In this document: positions 60,729-64,000 of the stretch, in pieces
Position numbering within the stretch: position 1 is the first letter of the stretch
Layout: each line of letters starts with the position of its first letter
Assembly: GCF_018343525.1 (NCBI RefSeq)
Contig: NZ_JAGYPH010000001.1
Span: 124,001 to 188,000 of the forward strand
Reading direction: 5' to 3'
Source of the DNA: Lederbergia citrea
Lineage (GTDB): Bacteria; Bacillota; Bacilli; Bacillales; Bacillaceae_C
Length of the DNA stretch: 64,000 nt
Notes under the pieces: model-generated
What the model was told of the DNA's origin: nothing
The model's input: the letters and a program-made list of their open reading frames with translations, nothing else
Database searches by the model: none
Made by a program: the position numbers and the translations under genes

Positions 60729-60987
60729 TGGCATAGGCGAAAAGAGATGATCTCAGTCCCTTTGAGGCGTTCAAGAGGACAGGCATAGGTGAAAAGAGTT
60801 GATCTCAGTCCCTTTGAGGCGTTCAAGGGGACAGGCATCGGCGAAAAGGGTTGATCTCAGTCCCTTTGAGGCGTTCAAGAGGACAGGCATCGACGAAAAG
60901 AGTTGATCTCAGTCCCCTAAAAAGCGTTCAAGAGGACTGAACTAAGCGAAAAGAGCCGACCTCAGTCATCCTGAATCATCTATAAGG
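60729..60987. repeat. 52-bp imperfect tandem repeat array
   Basis: Units at 60729-60780, 60781-60832, 60833-60884 and 60885-60937 (52, 52, 52 and 53 bp) plus a worn unit at 60938-60987. The core of a unit is gttgatctcagtccctttg then aggcgttcaagaggacagg. In the first three units GTCCCTTTGA pairs with TCAAGNGGAC around GGCGT; in the second unit the stem is perfect with one G-T pair. No ORF, no unique spacers. It fills most of the gap between the dUTPase and M42 genes. Confidence 0.88.
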
Positions 60988-61026
60988 TTAGATATAACCA
61001 AAAAGAATTCCTTATGATACAAATTT

Positions 61027-61056
61027 TTGTATTTTCCAATTGTTTATTATTATAAT
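61027..61056 (+). promoter_or_regulatory. Candidate promoter of the M42 peptidase gene
   Basis: TTGTAT (61027-61032) and TATAAT (61051-61056) are 18 bp apart, just after the tandem array. Confidence 0.5.
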
Positions 61057-61095
61057 GATGTTGAGCGAACACGCTCTTAAAGAGGAGGGTATTAA

Positions 61096-62181
61096 ATGGC
61101 AAAGTTAGATGAAACGTTGACCATGCTTAAAGAATTAACGGATGCAAAAGGAATTCCCGGAAATGAATACGAACCACGTGAAGTAATGAAGAAATACATA
61201 ACACCATTGGCAGATGAAGTGGAAACAGATGGTCTTGGAAGCTTGATAGCTAAAAAAACAGGTGAAGAAAACGGTCCAAAAGTTATGATTACAGGTCATT
61301 TGGATGAAGTGGGCTTCATGGTTACTCAAATCGACGACAAAGGATTCCTTCGTTTTCAAACGGTGGGCGGCTGGTGGTCGCAAGTTATGTTGGCGCAGCG
61401 TGTAACCGTTGTCACTTCAAAAGGTGATATAACTGGTGTGATCGGATCCAAGCCACCGCATATTTTATCTCCTGAAGCTCGAAAAAAACCCGTTGATATT
61501 AAAGATATGTTCATTGATATCGGAGCTTCAAGTCGCGATGAGGCAAAGGAATGGGGCGTTCGTCCAGGGGATATGGCAGTTCCTTACTTTGATTTCACTG
61601 TGATGAATAATGAGAAGATGCTCCTCGCAAAAGCTTGGGATAATCGAATCGGTTGCGCGATTGCGATTGATGTATTAAAAAATCTAAAAGGTGAAAGCCA
61701 TCCGAATGTTGTGTACTCCGTTGGATCCGTACAGGAAGAAATCGGTCTTCGTGGTGCGAAAACAGCAGGTAATAAAGTTCAGCCTGATATATCTATTGCA
61801 GTAGATGTCGGCATCGCTGGTGATACACCGGGTGTAAGCGAAAAGGAAGCCCAAGGTAAAATGGGAGATGGACCACAAATCATTTTATATGACGCGTCAA
61901 TGGTTTCTCATAAAGGTCTTCGTGAGCTTGTTATTTCTGTTGCTGATGAATTAGAAATCCCTTATCAATTTGATGCAATTCCAGGTGGAGGAACTGATGC
62001 AGGAGCAGTTCATTTAGCAGGAGAAGGTGCCCCTTCTTTAGCAATCACGATTGCAACGCGCTATATTCACTCACATGCAGGAATTCTTCACCGTGACGAT
62101 TATGAAAATGCTGTAAAATTGATCACAGAAGTCGTGAAACGTCTCGACAAAGAAACAGTCGATAAAATCACGTACGAATAA
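61096..62181 (+). CDS. ysdC: M42 family glutamyl aminopeptidase / endoglucanase-like (YsdC type)
   Basis: A 361-residue dinuclear metallo-aminopeptidase of family M42. Metal ligands appear in [10 protein letters not shown] (H, D), AWDNRIG (D), VQEEIG (E-E) and DVG; the last histidine is in RYIHSHAGI. It forms tetrahedral shells in relatives and cuts N-terminal residues from peptides. The SD AGAGGAGGG precedes the ATG. A strong terminator follows. Confidence 0.93.
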   Translation: MAKLDETLTMLKELTDAKGIPGNEYEPREVMKKYITPLADEVETDGLGSLIAKKTGEENGPKVMITGHLDEVGFMVTQIDDKGFLRFQTVGGWWSQVMLAQRVTVVTSKGDITGVIGSKPPHILSPEARKKPVDIKDMFIDIGASSRDEAKEWGVRPGDMAVPYFDFTVMNNEKMLLAKAWDNRIGCAIAIDVLKNLKGESHPNVVYSVGSVQEEIGLRGAKTAGNKVQPDISIAVDVGIAGDTPGVSEKEAQGKMGDGPQIILYDASMVSHKGLRELVISVADELEIPYQFDAIPGGGTDAGAVHLAGEGAPSLAITIATRYIHSHAGILHRDDYENAVKLITEVVKRLDKETVDKITYE

Positions 62182-62186
62182 TAAAA

Positions 62187-62224
62187 AGAGCCGGGATCTT
62201 CAGGAAAAACTGAGGATCCCAGCT
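62187..62224 (+). terminator. Terminator of the M42 gene
   Basis: GGGATC and TCAG arms pair with CTGA and GATCCC around GAAAAA, extended by AGC/GCT, then TTTTTTC. Confidence 0.85.
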
Positions 62225-62288
62225 TTTTTCTTTTCTTCTTCGTGGAATTCCTGTATTGTCAAAGGAGAACATTTTGAAGGAGAACATC

Positions 62289-62744
62289 ATGGCTACTTTA
62301 TGGGAATATATCGTCGTATTTTTACTTGCAGCAACTCCTTGGTTTGAAATGGCAGCTGTTATTCCACTTGGAATTGTAAGGGGCCTTCAACCGTTATTGG
62401 TTGTTATTCTTGCTTTTATTGGCAATCTATCCACTATCATTCTTGTTGTATATTTATTCGAAAAAATCCAAGCTTATTTAGTAAAAAAGAAAGGAATCAT
62501 GAAAGAAGACAATAAGCGGCAAAGACGTGCAAAGAAAATTTGGAATAAATATGGATTGCCCGGGTTAGCGATCATAGGACCTCTCTTAATTGGAACCCAC
62601 ATCTCTGCATTCTTGGGCATGTCTCTCGGAGCGACGAAAAATTGGACACTCCTTTGGATGACCATTAGTCTTGTGCTCTGGTCAGTCGTTTTTGGAGTGG
62701 GTGCCTACTATGGTATTGAAACATTCAAGACAATGATGGGATAA
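62289..62744 (+). CDS. Small multidrug export protein family membrane protein
   Basis: A 151-residue protein with four hydrophobic segments and the AATPWFEMAAVIPLGI start typical of the Sm_multidrug_ex family; actual transport is unproven for most members. ATG 62289 has AAGGAG at 6 bp. A second in-frame start, TTG 62274, has its own AAAGGAG at 6 bp and would add five residues. Both look usable. Confidence 0.82.
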   Translation: MATLWEYIVVFLLAATPWFEMAAVIPLGIVRGLQPLLVVILAFIGNLSTIILVVYLFEKIQAYLVKKKGIMKEDNKRQRRAKKIWNKYGLPGLAIIGPLLIGTHISAFLGMSLGATKNWTLLWMTISLVLWSVVFGVGAYYGIETFKTMMG

Positions 62745-62752
62745 ACAAATTT

Positions 62753-62779
62753 TGGGATATTCTAAAATGAATTATCCCA
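62753..62779 (+). terminator. Terminator of the small membrane protein gene
   Basis: TGGGATA pairs with TATCCCA over 13 bases, followed by TTTTTTTATTG. Confidence 0.8.
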
Positions 62780-62813
62780 TTTTTTTATTGTCTTCATTAC
62801 TATTAACTAGTAA

Positions 62814-62827
62814 TTAAAACGCTTTCA
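62814..62827. promoter_or_regulatory. Candidate cre site before the methyltransferase gene
   Basis: The minus strand reads TGAAAGCGTTTTAA, matching the cre consensus TGWAARCGYTWNCW except the thirteenth base. It lies about 45 bp before the start codon. Confidence 0.4.
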
Positions 62828-62872
62828 TGATAGTGTAAATACATATAAAATCATGTTTTGGAGTTGATGTCT

Positions 62873-63853
62873 ATGCAAGCGCAAAAATCTATTAATCTCG
62901 AAGAACTAAGTGACCTTTGTACGCCGTGGTGCCTTCACTTAGTAGGTACACTAAGGATCGCCGATCATATCGCTGCAGGAACTAATGAAATCAATGACCT
63001 TGCCTCAGCGGCCGAGTGCGATGCCTATGCCTTGCACAATGTGCTTGGCTATCTCGTCGATAAGGGCATCTTCGAGGAGACGGGACCCGGGGTGTTCGCA
63101 TTGAACGAGGTTTCCGAGGGCTTGCTCGACCCGTCGAGACGTCCTGACCTTAATGGTATTGGAGGAAGGATGGCGTACGCATGGGGCACACTTCCTACAT
63201 ACGTTCGGACCGGCAACTCCGGATACCACGAATTATTTGGCCGTCCGTTCTGGGAAGATCTTGCCGCCAACCCGGAGGTCGCGGAAAGTTTCGATGCTCT
63301 CATGGGGCCGGCTGGACATGGCACCCCTGATCCGGATTTTCCAATCTCGGGTGGCTGGGAGTCTATAAAAACCGTTGTTGACGTCGGCGGTGGTACGGGA
63401 GCAATGCTGGCCGAGATCCTTCGGATACGACCAGAAATCCATGGTACATTGGTTGATCTTCCGGGAACCGTCGCCCGCTCAGGAGAGATATTTCAGGCTG
63501 CTGGCGTAGCCGAGCGTGTCACAACGGTAGGGCAAAGCTTTTTCGATCCTTTGCCTACGGGGGCGGATCTATACTTGCTGAAGAAGGTACTAGGTAACTG
63601 GCCTGATCAGGAGACAACTGCAATCTTGCGGCGCTGCGCCGAAGCAGCCCGCCCGAACGGCCGAATTGTAATCCTCGGTGGTGTAACAGCAGATGACGTA
63701 TCCCACAAACTGACAATCGACAAAGTGTTGCTAGGTGGCAAGACGAACACCTTGTCCGAGTTCCTAGTAATGGCGGGTGATGCCGGACTGGAGGTTACGT
63801 CAGCCGAGTACGAACCATCTGGCCAGTTCGTAGTAGAGTGTCGTCCGGTGTAA
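62873..63853 (+). CDS. Family-2 O-methyltransferase, probably acquired
   Basis: A 326-residue SAM-dependent methyltransferase of the plant/actinobacterial O-methyltransferase type. A dimerisation winged-helix part (about residues 1-95) precedes the Rossmann domain with VVDVGGGTGAMLAEIL; DLPGT, and LLKKVLGNWPDQE with the later GRIVILGG fit the family. The usual catalytic HDW is replaced by GNW, so activity is uncertain. A hand count of 63001-63120 gives 71 of 120 G+C (59%), against 37-47% in two nearby 60-base stretches. ATG 62873 follows GGAG by 9 bp. Confidence 0.85.
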   Translation: MQAQKSINLEELSDLCTPWCLHLVGTLRIADHIAAGTNEINDLASAAECDAYALHNVLGYLVDKGIFEETGPGVFALNEVSEGLLDPSRRPDLNGIGGRMAYAWGTLPTYVRTGNSGYHELFGRPFWEDLAANPEVAESFDALMGPAGHGTPDPDFPISGGWESIKTVVDVGGGTGAMLAEILRIRPEIHGTLVDLPGTVARSGEIFQAAGVAERVTTVGQSFFDPLPTGADLYLLKKVLGNWPDQETTAILRRCAEAARPNGRIVILGGVTADDVSHKLTIDKVLLGGKTNTLSEFLVMAGDAGLEVTSAEYEPSGQFVVECRPV

Positions 63854-63860
63854 AAATCAA

Positions 63861-63892
63861 AAAACACATGGTGATTATAATCCATGTGTTTT
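63861..63892. terminator. Bidirectional terminator between the methyltransferase gene and sspI
   Basis: AAAACACATGG pairs perfectly with CCATGTGTTTT over 10 bases, then TTCATTTCC. Confidence 0.85.
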
Positions 63893-63906
63893 TCATTTCC
63901 TCTTTA

Positions 63907-64000
63907 CTATTTTAATCCATCTTCCAAAGTCTCTAGCATCATGCTTTTTTCTTGATCATCTGCATGCTGCCAAATGACTTCAAATAAAACTCCGAGTCCA
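63907..64000 (-). CDS. sspI: Small acid-soluble spore protein SspI, C-terminal part
   Basis: The frame is open at the right edge and ends with TAG at 63907-63909. The 30 visible residues include [14 protein letters not shown] and the end LETLEDGLK, which match the end of the minor spore protein SspI as I remember it. Only the C-terminus is present. It is made in the forespore in Bacillus. Confidence 0.85.
   Translation of the reverse strand, partial: GLGVLFEVIWQHADDQEKSMMLETLEDGLK

Noticed and set aside
60729..60987. CRISPR array
   Set aside because: The units abut each other with no unique spacers, and no cas genes are near.

Overview
The window is chromosomal DNA of an endospore-forming Bacillaceae bacterium related to Bacillus. 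The signs are a gene order close to the Bacillus subtilis ytdI-sppA-ytfJ-tpx-ackA-ald-dnaE-accDA-pfkA-pyk-citZ-icd-mdh-polA-speD-nrdR-dnaB-dnaI-thrS-infC-rplT block, several sporulation genes (ytrH, ytrI, ytvI, ytaF, ytxC, gerW, sspI), strong Shine-Dalgarno (SD) sequences, many TTG starts and A+T-rich intergenic DNA. No rRNA, tRNA, prophage, transposase or CRISPR array was seen. The species is not identified.

Layout. 1-8.4 kb is accessory: the end of a gcvPA-like gene and an unusual gcvPB-like gene, then a sugar ABC importer (lipoprotein plus two permeases) with a GH2 beta-galactosidase, and rarD. 9.4-25.4 kb is conserved core: NAD kinase, SppA, YteJ, YtfI, GerW, thiol peroxidase, YtxK, acetate kinase, MoaB, a universal stress protein, alanine dehydrogenase, a proline dipeptidase, YtkL, YtoI, YtpI, NrnA, YtrH/YtrI. 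25.6-47.3 kb is a central carbon and DNA replication block: dnaE, malic enzyme, a FadR-type regulator, accDA, pfkA, pyk, citZ-icd-mdh and polA. HflK/HflC stand where B. subtilis and relatives have PhoP/PhoR. 47.3-60.7 kb carries repair, CoA and polyamine synthesis, replication initiation (nrdR-dnaB-dnaI), the T-box controlled thrS and the infC-rpmI-rplT operon with its leader. 61-64 kb has an M42 peptidase, a small membrane exporter-like protein, a G+C-rich O-methyltransferase that looks acquired, and the end of sspI.

How the genes work together. pfkA-pyk and citZ-icd-mdh supply glycolysis and the TCA branch. malS and ald feed and drain pyruvate, ackA handles acetate overflow, and accDA commits acetyl-CoA to fatty acids under a possible local FadR-type regulator. 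dnaE, polA, mutM, dnaB and dnaI form a replication and repair group. The importer and LacZ form a galactoside uptake and hydrolysis unit whose ATPase must come from elsewhere.

Most interesting non-coding structure: two copies of a roughly 183-bp structured repeat with a covarying stem (37.4 and 50.3 kb) plus a deletion remnant (33.9 kb); a 52-bp tandem array in which units fold into hairpins (60.7 kb); a shared palindromic repeat (354 and 20666); a terminator-like hairpin in the citZ leader; a folded leader before speD; and a hairpin that covers part of an SD at 21.5 kb. Notable protein changes are the loss of the resolving cysteine in Tpx and of the expected fourth zinc ligand in DnaI. Family names and comparisons are from memory; no search was run.
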